DNA of 64,000 nucleotides from DASXYG01 sp036502625 (GTDB taxonomy: Bacteria; Actinomycetota; Actinomycetes; Streptosporangiales; Streptosporangiaceae), in contig DASXYG010000089.1 in assembly GCA_036502625.1 (NCBI GenBank), positions 11,190 to 75,189 of the forward strand, given 5' to 3'. Under the pieces are notes generated by a model, which was not told the DNA's origin, searched no databases, and saw only the letters and a program-made list of their open reading frames with translations. Positions 18,273 to 25,943 of the stretch are shown one piece after another. The translations under genes and the position numbers were made by a program. The number at the start of each line of letters is the position of its first letter. Position 1 is the first letter of the stretch.

Positions 18273-20636
18273 GTGGTGCCCGACACGGATTGGCAGAACG
18301 TTGTTCTCGCCGAGCTCGACGCTAATCGTGTCCCGGCCGGCGCGCCGCCGGCGCCGGACGCGATGACGCCCATCGAGTTCGGCCCGCCGCCGCGGCCGGA
18401 GCCCGCCCCAGCGCCTGAGCAGCCCGATTGGCCGCCCGAGCAGCATGAGATCGCGGGCCATCCCGGCGATCCCGGCCCGTCCGGGGTCGCGGGTCCGCCG
18501 GCGGAGTTCGCGCCGCCCGGCATGATGCCGCCGCCACCGGGCCCGCCCGCGCAGGAGGAAGAGCCGCTGATCCCCGGCTTCGGCTCGGGCCCGCAGGAGA
18601 GCTACGAGCCGTACGGCGCGCAGAGCTACGCGCCGGAGGGCGGCGAGCCGGAGCCCGTTCCGCAGGCCGACAACGGCCATCCGTCGTACGGCTACGGCCC
18701 CTCGTACGGCCCGGAGGACGAGCAGGCGTACGACGCCCAGCTCGGCTACATGCCGCAGCCCTACACCCCGCCGCCCGGCTTCACGCCGCCGCCCGTCAAC
18801 GGCCATCACCCGGTGGCCGACCCGTCCGCCGGTCCGTACGGCCCGCCACCCGGCCCGCCGCCCGGCTACGCGCCCGGCCCGGCAGGCCCGTACGGCCCGC
18901 CCGGACCCGGCTATGGCCCGCAGGACCAGCCGTGGGGCGCCCAGCCGCCGTACCCGCCCGGTCCGTACGGCCCGGGCCCGTCCGGCGAGCAGCCTCCGTA
19001 CGCCCCGGGCCCGCCGTCCCCCTACGCGCCGCCCGAGCAGCCGTGGCCATCGGGCGCGCAGCCGCCGTACCCGCCCGGTCCGTACGGCCCCGGCCCGTCC
19101 GGCGAGCAGCCCCCGTACGCCCCGGGTCCGCCGTCCCCGTACGCCCCGCCGCAGGGTCCGTCCGGCGAGCAGCCCCCCTACCCCCCGGGCCCGCCGCCCG
19201 GCTACGGCCCCGGGCAGCCGGGGCCGCAGGGCCCGCCGCCCGAGCACGGCCCGTACGGCCCGCCCGGCCCGCCGGGCTACGGCCCCGGCCCGCAGGCGCC
19301 GTCCGGCGAGCAGCAGCCGTACCCCCAGGGCCCGTACGGCCCGGCGCCCGCGTACGGCCAGCAGCCCGGCGACCAGCAGCAGGGCCCGCAGGGCCCGCAA
19401 GGCCCGCCCGGTCCGCCCGGCCCGTACGGCCCCGGGCCCGGCTACGGCCCGCAGGAGCAGTACCCGTCCGGCGCCCAGCAGCCGTACCCGGAGCAGCCCG
19501 GCTACCCGGCGCCCGGCTACGGCGCGTCCGGCGAGCAGCAGGCGTTCGTGCCGCCGCCCGCCTACGGCATGGGCCCGGGCGAGGGCATGGCGGTGCCGCC
19601 CCCCGCGTACGGCGGCGACGCCCAGCAGGGCTACGCCCCGCACCAGGGGTTCGACCCGCAGCAGGCGCCGCCCGGCTACGGCCCCGAGGGCGGCGCGCCC
19701 GGTCCGTACGGCCCGGCGCCCGGCCCGCAGGGCTTCGGCGCGCCCGGCATGGCGCCCGGTGCGCCGCCACCGCCCGAGGCGCTGGCCGGCAAGGTCGCCC
19801 ACGGCGACCCGGCCGCCCGCCGCATGCGCCGCATGGTGGGCGGTGGCGCGGCCAAGGAGATGGGCCGCCTCGCCGAGCAGCTCCGCCAGCCGGTGCCGTC
19901 GCCGCGGCGCATCGCGATCTCCTCGATCCGCGGCGGCTCCGGCAAGACGACCATCGCCGCCCTGGTGAGCACCGTCCTGGCGCACTACCGCGAGGACCCC
20001 GTCCTGGTCGTCGACGCCGACCCGGACCTCGGCTCGCTGGCGCTGCGCCTCGGCATCGCCCCGCAGCGCACACTCGCCGAGCTGGCCGAGTCGCCCGCGC
20101 CGCGCTCGTTCGAGGAGCTGGTGCCGTACCTCATCCAGCACCCCAGCGGCCTGTGGGTGCTGCCGGGCACGCGGCGCGACCAGACGACCCACCAGCTCAG
20201 CCAGGCGCAGTACGACGCGGCGCTCGAGGCGGCGAGCCGCTTCTTCGCGCTCACCGTCGTCGACTGCGGCGCGGGCCTGCTCAACGAGCTGTCCGGTGCC
20301 GTGCTCGACGGCGCGCACACCCTGGCCCTCGTCACGGCGGGCACGGTCGACGGCGCGCTCAGCGCCAACGGCGCGCTCGACTGGCTGTCGGCGAACGACC
20401 ACGCGCAGCTCATCCAGCGCACCCTGGTCACCCTCGTGACCCACGCCCCGCACCAGGCCACGGACCTTGGGCAGGCCCGCTCGATGCTCCAGGCGCACGG
20501 CTGCGGCGTGATCGAACTCCCTTATGATCGGCAGCTAGCCGCCGGAACGGTCCTCGACCCGTCGAGACTCGCCGAGTCGACGCGCATCACGGCGATGCGC
20601 ATCGCCGCCACGCTGCTCGGTTCGGCCCTGCACTGA
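18273..20636 (+). CDS. EspI-like protein: proline-rich N-terminus plus MinD/ParA-type ATPase
   Basis: A 787-residue protein starting GTG GTG at 18273 after GAGGGGG. Residues up to about 520 are a disordered Pro/Gly/Tyr/Gln-rich tract built of PYGP-, SGEQPPY- and PPGYGPG-like units. A MinD/ParA/SRP-like ATPase follows: IRGGSGKTT (deviant Walker A, about residue 552), VLVVDADPDLGSLALRLG (A'), and FALTVVDCGAGLL (Walker B region). This architecture matches EspI of mycobacterial ESX-1 and the Streptomyces SCO5717-type growth-regulating ATPase near type VII genes. It probably regulates secretion or membrane processes, but no eccC, eccD or esx genes are seen in this window. Confidence 0.82.
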   Translation: MVPDTDWQNVVLAELDANRVPAGAPPAPDAMTPIEFGPPPRPEPAPAPEQPDWPPEQHEIAGHPGDPGPSGVAGPPAEFAPPGMMPPPPGPPAQEEEPLIPGFGSGPQESYEPYGAQSYAPEGGEPEPVPQADNGHPSYGYGPSYGPEDEQAYDAQLGYMPQPYTPPPGFTPPPVNGHHPVADPSAGPYGPPPGPPPGYAPGPAGPYGPPGPGYGPQDQPWGAQPPYPPGPYGPGPSGEQPPYAPGPPSPYAPPEQPWPSGAQPPYPPGPYGPGPSGEQPPYAPGPPSPYAPPQGPSGEQPPYPPGPPPGYGPGQPGPQGPPPEHGPYGPPGPPGYGPGPQAPSGEQQPYPQGPYGPAPAYGQQPGDQQQGPQGPQGPPGPPGPYGPGPGYGPQEQYPSGAQQPYPEQPGYPAPGYGASGEQQAFVPPPAYGMGPGEGMAVPPPAYGGDAQQGYAPHQGFDPQQAPPGYGPEGGAPGPYGPAPGPQGFGAPGMAPGAPPPPEALAGKVAHGDPAARRMRRMVGGGAAKEMGRLAEQLRQPVPSPRRIAISSIRGGSGKTTIAALVSTVLAHYREDPVLVVDADPDLGSLALRLGIAPQRTLAELAESPAPRSFEELVPYLIQHPSGLWVLPGTRRDQTTHQLSQAQYDAALEAASRFFALTVVDCGAGLLNELSGAVLDGAHTLALVTAGTVDGALSANGALDWLSANDHAQLIQRTLVTLVTHAPHQATDLGQARSMLQAHGCGVIELPYDRQLAAGTVLDPSRLAESTRITAMRIAATLLGSALH
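18942..19175. repeat. 117-bp in-frame duplication within the proline-rich coding tract
   Basis: The stretch from 18942 and the one from 19059 share about 95 bases almost without change (cagccgccgtacccg ... gccgtcccc), an offset of 117 bases or 39 codons. The reading frame is kept, so this is a protein-level repeat expansion that could change length between strains. Confidence 0.75.
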
Positions 20637-20654
20637 GCGTCTGAGGAGACAGAG

Positions 20655-21185
20655 ATGAGTCACGACGTCGTCGCCCTCGTGCGCGGCGCCCCCGACGTTC
20701 AGGCGACGGTCTCCCAGATGATCGCCGCGGGTGAGCGCGTCCACCTGGTGCCGGCCGAGTCGAACGTCCACCTGTGCGACGACGACGGCCGTCCGCTGGT
20801 GTCGGTCGAGGCGCCGCAGTTCATCCAGGTGTCCGGCGAGGTGGAGCGGCTCGTCGGCCCGGAGACCGCCGAGCAGGCGGGCACGCCCGTGTGGTGGGTG
20901 GAGGCGCGCGCCGCGAGCGCCGTCGTGGGCGCGGCCGACGTCGCGCGCCGGTTCGCCGAGCAGGTCGTGCAGGACTGCGGCGGCGTGCTGTGGGCGCCCA
21001 CCGTCTCCGAGCCCGTCCGCCATGCCGTGCCCGGTGAGGAGCCGGTGCCCGGCGAAACGGGCGAGCGGCCCGCGATGGCCGATACCGGCGACGGCGAACC
21101 CGATCCCGGCCCGGCGGCCGAAGAGGCGGCCGACCCGGAGCCGCAGGCCGATGGCGCCGCCGACGAAGAGGAGGGCCGGCAGTGA
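20655..21185 (+). CDS. Type VII secretion-associated hypothetical protein
   Basis: A 176-residue soluble protein starting ATG with GAGGAGAC upstream. Residues 1-115 form an alpha/beta unit (VALVRGAPDVQATVSQMIAAG, HLVPAESNVHLCDDDGRPL, ETAEQAGTPVWWVEARA), and the rest is an acidic Glu/Pro/Ala tail. I do not recognise a named family. Its position between the EspI-like ATPase (18-base gap) and a DUF6177-like gene (four-base overlap) repeats an arrangement found beside actinobacterial type VII loci, so I infer an accessory role. No signal peptide or helix is seen. Confidence 0.6.
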   Translation: MSHDVVALVRGAPDVQATVSQMIAAGERVHLVPAESNVHLCDDDGRPLVSVEAPQFIQVSGEVERLVGPETAEQAGTPVWWVEARAASAVVGAADVARRFAEQVVQDCGGVLWAPTVSEPVRHAVPGEEPVPGETGERPAMADTGDGEPDPGPAAEEAADPEPQADGAADEEEGRQ

Positions 21186-22192
21186 CGCAGCCCATCGTCG
21201 ACATGGTGACCGACTCCGCCATCGTCATCCTCCAGGACCGACCGGTCGTCCCGTTCACGACGTGGATCTCCGACACGCTCCAGATGTCCGGCGACTCCGG
21301 CCGCGGCCTCCAGATCGTCACCCCGAGCACGTCCCGCATCACCATGCCGCTGCGGCTGATGCTCACCGGCCCCAACTCGCGTTGGGTGGTCCGCGAGCCG
21401 CGCAGCGGCGAGTACTACGACGGCCTCGGCGGCGTGCGGCTCGTGTGGGACGGCGCCGCGTTCGTCCCGGCCGACCCCGACGACGAGTCGCTGGTCCCCG
21501 CGTTCGGCCTGGCCGACCCGCCGGACAGCAGCCAGCTCACGCTCACGTTCCGCGTCACCAACCCGGCTACCGCGCAGATGCAGCTCGGCGGCTCGCTGGA
21601 GCGGCTGTGCCAGGCGCTGTCGGACGAACCGCCGCGCGGGTGGGGCACGTGCGAGCCGATCGGCCAGCCGTGGCGCCGTACGGACCTCACCGAGCTGGCC
21701 CGCCGCCGCATGCCCGAGCCGACGTGGATGTTCACCATCGCGGGCAGCGAGCGCCCGGCGATCGCCAGCATCCGCGTCTCCCGGTCGTCGTCCGGCGTGG
21801 AGGAGTGGGGCACGCTGGTGGTCGGCTACGGCCCGGACGACGAACCGCCGGTCATCGCGCTGCCGGACATCGCGGGCGCGCTCGCGGCGGAGTTCCAGGT
21901 CGTGTCGATGTTCGCGCAGATGCGCTCCGGCCGCGGCGACCTCACCTCGCCCGCCCACTGGGAGGGCCTGCCCGCCCCGGTGGGCATGGTCGTGGGCCCC
22001 GAGGGCGTCAACGACGCCGGCCTGGACCGCGCGCTCAACCCGCCCGGCGGCGTGGCGCGCCAACTGCCCTCGCCCGCGGGCCCGACCGTCTGGTACACCC
22101 TGGGCGACGGCCGCAGCTCCGACGGCTGGACGCTGTTCGAGAAGATCATGCGGCACATGCGCCACGGCAGCCAGCGCGACCGCGTCGGCTGA
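21182..22192 (+). CDS. DUF6177-like type VII secretion-associated protein
   Basis: A 336-residue soluble protein whose GTG start overlaps the preceding stop (GTGA). The N-terminal part TDSAIVILQDRPVVPFTTWISD, then SRITMPLRLMLTGPNSRWVVR and later WTLFEKIMRHMRHG fit the DUF6177 family, which occurs with MinD-like ATPases in actinobacterial ESX-type neighbourhoods. The function is unknown. The family name is from memory of the conserved start and is less certain than the operon structure. It ends 4 bases before the convergent membrane-protein gene. Confidence 0.65.
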   Translation: MTQPIVDMVTDSAIVILQDRPVVPFTTWISDTLQMSGDSGRGLQIVTPSTSRITMPLRLMLTGPNSRWVVREPRSGEYYDGLGGVRLVWDGAAFVPADPDDESLVPAFGLADPPDSSQLTLTFRVTNPATAQMQLGGSLERLCQALSDEPPRGWGTCEPIGQPWRRTDLTELARRRMPEPTWMFTIAGSERPAIASIRVSRSSSGVEEWGTLVVGYGPDDEPPVIALPDIAGALAAEFQVVSMFAQMRSGRGDLTSPAHWEGLPAPVGMVVGPEGVNDAGLDRALNPPGGVARQLPSPAGPTVWYTLGDGRSSDGWTLFEKIMRHMRHGSQRDRVG

Positions 22193-22196
22193 GCCC

Positions 22197-22868
22197 CTAG
22201 CCCGCGTACGGCGGCGGGCCCGGCGGCGGCCCGTAGCCGCCGAAGCGCTCGGCCATCAGCCGCTTGCGGTGGTTGCCGCGGCGCACACCCGTGACGACCG
22301 AGATGATCACCGCGGCGATCACGGCCACGAACGGCACGCCGAACAGCACGGCGAACCCGCCGAACAGGCCGCCGAAGAACACCCCCAGGCTCGGCGCCTC
22401 ACCGACCATGTAGCGCGCGGACGTGATGTCCGTACTGGACGCGAGGTCGGAGGGTGCGCAGCTCACGTGGTACGTGCCGGCGGCCGGCGCCTTGATCCTG
22501 GCCACTTCGTGCCACTGCTCGCCGTTCGTGGTGAAGTTCATCGACTCGTCCGGGTCGGTGACGCGCGCGGCGCCGCCCGGCCCGGCCGCCGTGCACGTGA
22601 GTTCCCAGTTCGCGTCGGTGGTGCTGAACACCGCCCACTCCTTGGCCGCCGTCATCGAGACGTTGCCGGACCCGTGGCCGCCGCCCTGGTCGGTGAGGAC
22701 CGTACGGGGCGAGGGGATCACGGACGTCGCGCTGAAGACGAACAGCCCGACACCGCCGGCGACCCCGAGGAGGATGCCGGCCCCGGTGATGATGCCCGCG
22801 ATCCAGAACCATTTGCGGCGCGGGCGCAGCTCGGAGGGGTCGACGGCGACCGGGGGAGGCGTGTTCAC
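22197..22868 (-). CDS. Membrane protein of unknown function (two helices, extracytoplasmic domain)
   Basis: A 223-residue protein from GTG 22868; longer in-frame starts would overlap the region before the CIRCE element and add a low-quality tail. After a short cytoplasmic segment with RPRRKWFW comes helix 1 (about residues 20-45), an extracytoplasmic beta-rich domain of about 110 residues (WELTCTAAGPGGAARVTDPDE ... HEVARIKAPAAGTYHVSC) with two cysteines, helix 2 (about 165-195), and a basic then proline-rich tail. The pattern resembles actinomycete proteins with a galactose-binding/PPC-like exposed domain. No catalytic motif is visible. Confidence 0.7.
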   Translation of the reverse strand: MNTPPPVAVDPSELRPRRKWFWIAGIITGAGILLGVAGGVGLFVFSATSVIPSPRTVLTDQGGGHGSGNVSMTAAKEWAVFSTTDANWELTCTAAGPGGAARVTDPDESMNFTTNGEQWHEVARIKAPAAGTYHVSCAPSDLASSTDITSARYMVGEAPSLGVFFGGLFGGFAVLFGVPFVAVIAAVIISVVTGVRRGNHRKRLMAERFGGYGPPPGPPPYAG

Positions 22869-23023
22869 ATGGCCATCGTGGTGCAATCGGGTGCGGCGCG
22901 TCGAGCCGGATGCGCCACGCCCCGGAATGCCATCGGCCCGCGGGATTGTTGTTCCTGGTCGAGCCCATGAACGAACCCCACGACCCGGCCGGGCCGGGCA
23001 CGATCCTCCGAATGGCCATAGAC

Positions 23024-23050
23024 TTGGCACTCATACGCACGGAGTGCCAG
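23024..23050 (+). promoter_or_regulatory. CIRCE operator (HrcA binding site)
   Basis: TTGGCACTC (23024-23032), a 9-base spacer and GAGTGCCAG (23042-23050) form the CIRCE inverted repeat TTAGCACTC-N9-GAGTGCTAA with one change in each arm. It lies 12 bases before the hrcA start codon and is positioned for repression of hrcA-dnaJ by HrcA itself. Confidence 0.92.
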
Positions 23051-23062
23051 GGAGGTGAGCAC

Positions 23063-24076
23063 GTGCTCGACGAGCGCAAACTCGCGGTGTTGCGCGCCGT
23101 GGTCGAGGATTACGTGTCCACCAACGAGCCGGTCGGATCGAAGTCCCTCGTGGATCGCCACAATCTCGGTGTCTCCCCGGCGACGGTCCGCAACGACATG
23201 GCGCAGTTGGAGGAGCAGGGGTACATCGCCCAGCCGCACACCAGCGCCGGGCGCATCCCCACCGATCGCGGCTACCGGTTGTTCGTCGACCGGCTGTCGT
23301 CGATCAAGCCGCTGTCCGTACCGGAGCGCCGGGCGATCGAGACGTTCCTGTCCGGCGCGTACGACCTCGACGACACCATCTCCCGTACGGTCCGCCTGCT
23401 CGCCCAGCTCACCCGCCAGGTCGCGGTCGTGCAGTACCCCTCGCTGACCCGCTCCACGGTCCGCCATGTGGAGCTCGTCGCGACGGGCGACAAGCGGATG
23501 CTGCTCGTGCTCATCACCGATACCGGCCGCGTCGAGCAGCGGATGGTCGAGATGCCCGACACCATCGACGAGGGTGCGCTGTCCCACCTCAGGGCGGTGC
23601 TGAACACCTCCGTCGACGGCTGCTGGCTGACCGACGTCCCCGACCGCGTGGCCGGCCTCACCGAAAAGGTCGCAGTCGAGGAACGCGCCAACGCGGTAGC
23701 GGTAGTCTCGGTACTCCTCGAGACCGTTGTGGAGAACCACGAAGAGAAGATCATCTTCAGTGGCACCGCCAACCTCGCGGAGGCGGACTTCTCCCAGAGT
23801 CTGCGGAGCGTTCTCGAGGCCCTGGAGGAACACGTGGTGCTGATGCGCCTGCTCGGGGAGACCGCCGACCCCACGGTCCTGACGGTCCGCATCGGGCAGG
23901 AGAACGCCCATGCCGGGCTCAGCCGCGCCTCGGTGGTCTCGGTGGGTTACGGAACAAATGACCAGGTCCTGGCCAAGCTCGGGGTGCTCGGACCGACACG
24001 GATGGACTACCCGGGCACGATGGGAGCGGTGCGCGCAGTGGCACGGTACGTCGGTCAGATCCTCGCGGAGTCGTAG
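23063..24076 (+). CDS. hrcA: Heat-inducible transcription repressor HrcA
   Basis: A 337-residue protein from GTG 23063, chosen because GGAGGTGAG precedes it and VLDERKLAVLRAVVEDYV is the normal HrcA N-terminus; upstream starts would run through the CIRCE element. The winged-helix segment VSPATVRNDMAQLEEQGYIAQPHTSAGRIPTD (about residues 39-70) is diagnostic. HrcA binds CIRCE and is stabilised by GroEL, so it releases chaperone genes on heat shock. It is translationally coupled to dnaJ by a one-base stop/start overlap. Confidence 0.97.
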   Translation: MLDERKLAVLRAVVEDYVSTNEPVGSKSLVDRHNLGVSPATVRNDMAQLEEQGYIAQPHTSAGRIPTDRGYRLFVDRLSSIKPLSVPERRAIETFLSGAYDLDDTISRTVRLLAQLTRQVAVVQYPSLTRSTVRHVELVATGDKRMLLVLITDTGRVEQRMVEMPDTIDEGALSHLRAVLNTSVDGCWLTDVPDRVAGLTEKVAVEERANAVAVVSVLLETVVENHEEKIIFSGTANLAEADFSQSLRSVLEALEEHVVLMRLLGETADPTVLTVRIGQENAHAGLSRASVVSVGYGTNDQVLAKLGVLGPTRMDYPGTMGAVRAVARYVGQILAES

Positions 24077-25206
24077 TGGAAAACGATTACTACGCCGTCC
24101 TCGGCGTCCGTCGCGACGCCGGAGCTGACGAGATCAAGAAGGCCTACCGGCGGCTCGCCCGAGAGCTGCATCCGGACGTCAACCCGGACCCCGAGACGCA
24201 GGAGCGTTTCAAGGAGGTCACTCAGGCGTACGAGGTCCTGTCGGACCCCCAGAAACGCCAGATGTACGACCTCGGCGCCGACCCGTTCGCCGGGGGCGGC
24301 GCCGCACCCGGCGGCTTCGGCGCGGGCAACCCGTTCAGCGACATCATGGACGCCTTCTTCGGCGCTGCGGGCGGCACGCGCGGTCCGCGCAGCCGCGCCC
24401 GGCGCGGGCGCAACGCCAGCATCCGGGTGGAGCTCGACCTCGCCGAGTCGGCGTTCGGCACCACCCGCGAGCTGGTCGTCGACACCGCGGTGGTCTGCGA
24501 GACCTGCCACGGTGACGGCGCCGCGCCGGGAACGCAGCCCGAGATGTGCGACATGTGCGGCGGCAAGGGCGAGGTCAGCCAGGTCACCCGGTCGTTCCTC
24601 GGCCAGGTCATGACCAGCAGGCCCTGCCCCAACTGCGGCGGCTTCGGCTCGGTCATCCGCCAGCCGTGCCCCGAGTGCTCCGGCGACGGCCGCGTCCGCA
24701 CCCGCCGTACGCTCAAGGTCCGCATCCCGGCGGGCGTCGAGGACGGCACGCACATCCAGCTCGCCGGCGAGGGCGAGGTCGGCCCCGGCGGCGGCCCGCC
24801 CGGCGACCTGTTCCTGGAGATCGTGCTGCGCCCGCACGCGATCTTCGAGCGGCAGGGCGACGACCTCCACTGCACGGTCACGCTGCCGATGTCCGCCGCC
24901 GCCCTCGGCACGGCCATCACGGTCGAGACGCTCGACGGCCCCGAAGAGGTCGACATCCGTCCCGGCACGCAGCACGGCCAGGCGATACCGATGTACGACA
25001 AGGGTGTCCGCCACCTCAACGAGACCGGCCGCGGCGACCTCATCATCCACGTCAACGTGGAGACCCCCTCGAAGCTCGACGCCGAGCAGGAGGACCTCCT
25101 CAAGCAGCTCGCCAAGCTCCGCGGCGAGGAGCGCCCGCCGGGCAAGTTCGTCCCCGGCCAGCAGGGCTTCTTCTCGCGCCTGCGCGACGCCTTCAACGGC
25201 CGCTGA
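24076..25206 (+). CDS. dnaJ: Chaperone DnaJ (HrcA-linked copy)
   Basis: A 376-residue type I J-protein. The J domain starts DYYAVLGVRRDAGADEIKKAY with HPD at ELHPDVNP, followed by a Gly/Phe region (GGFGAGNPFSDIMDAFFG), four zinc motifs (CETCHGDG, CDMCGGKG, CPNCGGFG, CPECSGDG), and the C-terminal substrate domains. It stimulates DnaK ATPase and delivers unfolded clients. The GTG start shares one base with the hrcA stop. This is the DnaJ2-type copy typical of actinobacteria, separate from the dnaK operon, and controlled by CIRCE. Confidence 0.97.
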   Translation: MENDYYAVLGVRRDAGADEIKKAYRRLARELHPDVNPDPETQERFKEVTQAYEVLSDPQKRQMYDLGADPFAGGGAAPGGFGAGNPFSDIMDAFFGAAGGTRGPRSRARRGRNASIRVELDLAESAFGTTRELVVDTAVVCETCHGDGAAPGTQPEMCDMCGGKGEVSQVTRSFLGQVMTSRPCPNCGGFGSVIRQPCPECSGDGRVRTRRTLKVRIPAGVEDGTHIQLAGEGEVGPGGGPPGDLFLEIVLRPHAIFERQGDDLHCTVTLPMSAAALGTAITVETLDGPEEVDIRPGTQHGQAIPMYDKGVRHLNETGRGDLIIHVNVETPSKLDAEQEDLLKQLAKLRGEERPPGKFVPGQQGFFSRLRDAFNGR

Positions 25207-25215
25207 CACCACACG

Positions 25216-25256
25216 CCCGTACGGTCACGGGGCCGCGCGCCCCGTGACCGTACGGG
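25216..25256 (+). terminator. Terminator hairpin after dnaJ
   Basis: cccgtacggtcacggggc (25216-25233) pairs perfectly over 18 bp with 25239-25256 around a 5-base loop. No long T-run follows (only cttc), as is usual in actinomycetes. It starts 9 bases after the dnaJ stop and separates the heat-shock operon from the TetR gene. Confidence 0.8.
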
Positions 25257-25299
25257 CTTCGTCATCGCCGCTGTGAGGCGGGTCACGTGCGGGCGGGTC

Positions 25300-25329
25300 T
25301 TGCCCGTACTTAACAGACCGGTTAGTAAA
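25300..25329 (+). promoter_or_regulatory. TetR promoter with overlapping operator; likely leaderless transcript
   Basis: TTGCCC at 25300-25305 and TAGTAA at 25323-25328 are 17 bases apart, which would place transcription start at about 25335, the GTG of the TetR gene. An imperfect palindrome at 25310-25329 (ttaacagacc / ggttagtaaa, 7 of 10 positions symmetric) covers the spacer and -10 element. Autorepression by the TetR protein is inferred. Confidence 0.5.
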
Positions 25330-25334
25330 GATGG

Positions 25335-25943
25335 GTGGAGACGAGAACACCGCGCGGCACGGCGCGGCAGCGGCTCGCGGAGACGGCGGCCGAGGAGTTC
25401 TACCGGCACGGCGTGACCGCCAGCGGGGTGGACACCATCGCGGCGCGCGCGGGCGTGTCGAAACCGACGCTCTACGCGCACTTCCGGTCCAAGACCGAGC
25501 TGGTCGCCGCGGCGCTGGAACACCAGCACACCACGCGGCGCGGCCAGGTCGAGCGCCACCTCGCGGCGCTGGCCGGCGTGCCCGCGCGGGAGCGGCTGCT
25601 CGCGCTGTTCGACTGGCTCGCCGCCCATCAGGCGGCCACCGGCAACCGGGGCTGCGCGTTCGTCGACGCCGCCGCCGAGCTGACGAGCGCCGCCGACGAC
25701 GCGCCGCGCGCCGTGGCCCGCGCGCACAAGAGCTGGTGGCGCGGCCTGCTCGCCGGCCTGGCCGCCGAGGCGGGCGCCGCCGACCCCGAGGCGCTCGGCG
25801 AGGAACTGCTGCTGCTCATCGACGGCGCCAACGCCCGCGTGCTCGTCCAGGGCGACGCCGCGCCGGTTGCCCGCGCGCGGGACATCGCCGACGTCCTGAT
25901 CACCGCCCGTACGCGCGGCGCGGCCGCCGGAGGCCGCTCGTGA
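25335..25943 (+). CDS. TetR family transcriptional regulator
   Basis: A 202-residue protein from GTG 25335. The N-terminal helix-turn-helix is clear: RQRLAETAAEEFYRHGVTAS, then VDTIAARAGVSKPTLYAHFRSKTELVAA. The C-terminal ligand domain has a cysteine in NRGCAFVDAAAEL, a pattern common in AcrR/TetR regulators of drug transporters. The stop overlaps the MFS start (GTGA), so it very probably controls that exporter. No ribosome-binding site precedes the start, which agrees with a leaderless message. Confidence 0.88.
   Translation: METRTPRGTARQRLAETAAEEFYRHGVTASGVDTIAARAGVSKPTLYAHFRSKTELVAAALEHQHTTRRGQVERHLAALAGVPARERLLALFDWLAAHQAATGNRGCAFVDAAAELTSAADDAPRAVARAHKSWWRGLLAGLAAEAGAADPEALGEELLLLIDGANARVLVQGDAAPVARARDIADVLITARTRGAAAGGRS

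Noticed and set aside
22869..23030. Longer N-terminus for the membrane protein ending at 22197
   Set aside because: The extension would overlap the CIRCE element on the other strand and is a low-quality Arg/Gly stretch; GTG 22868 directly precedes the conserved basic-helix start.
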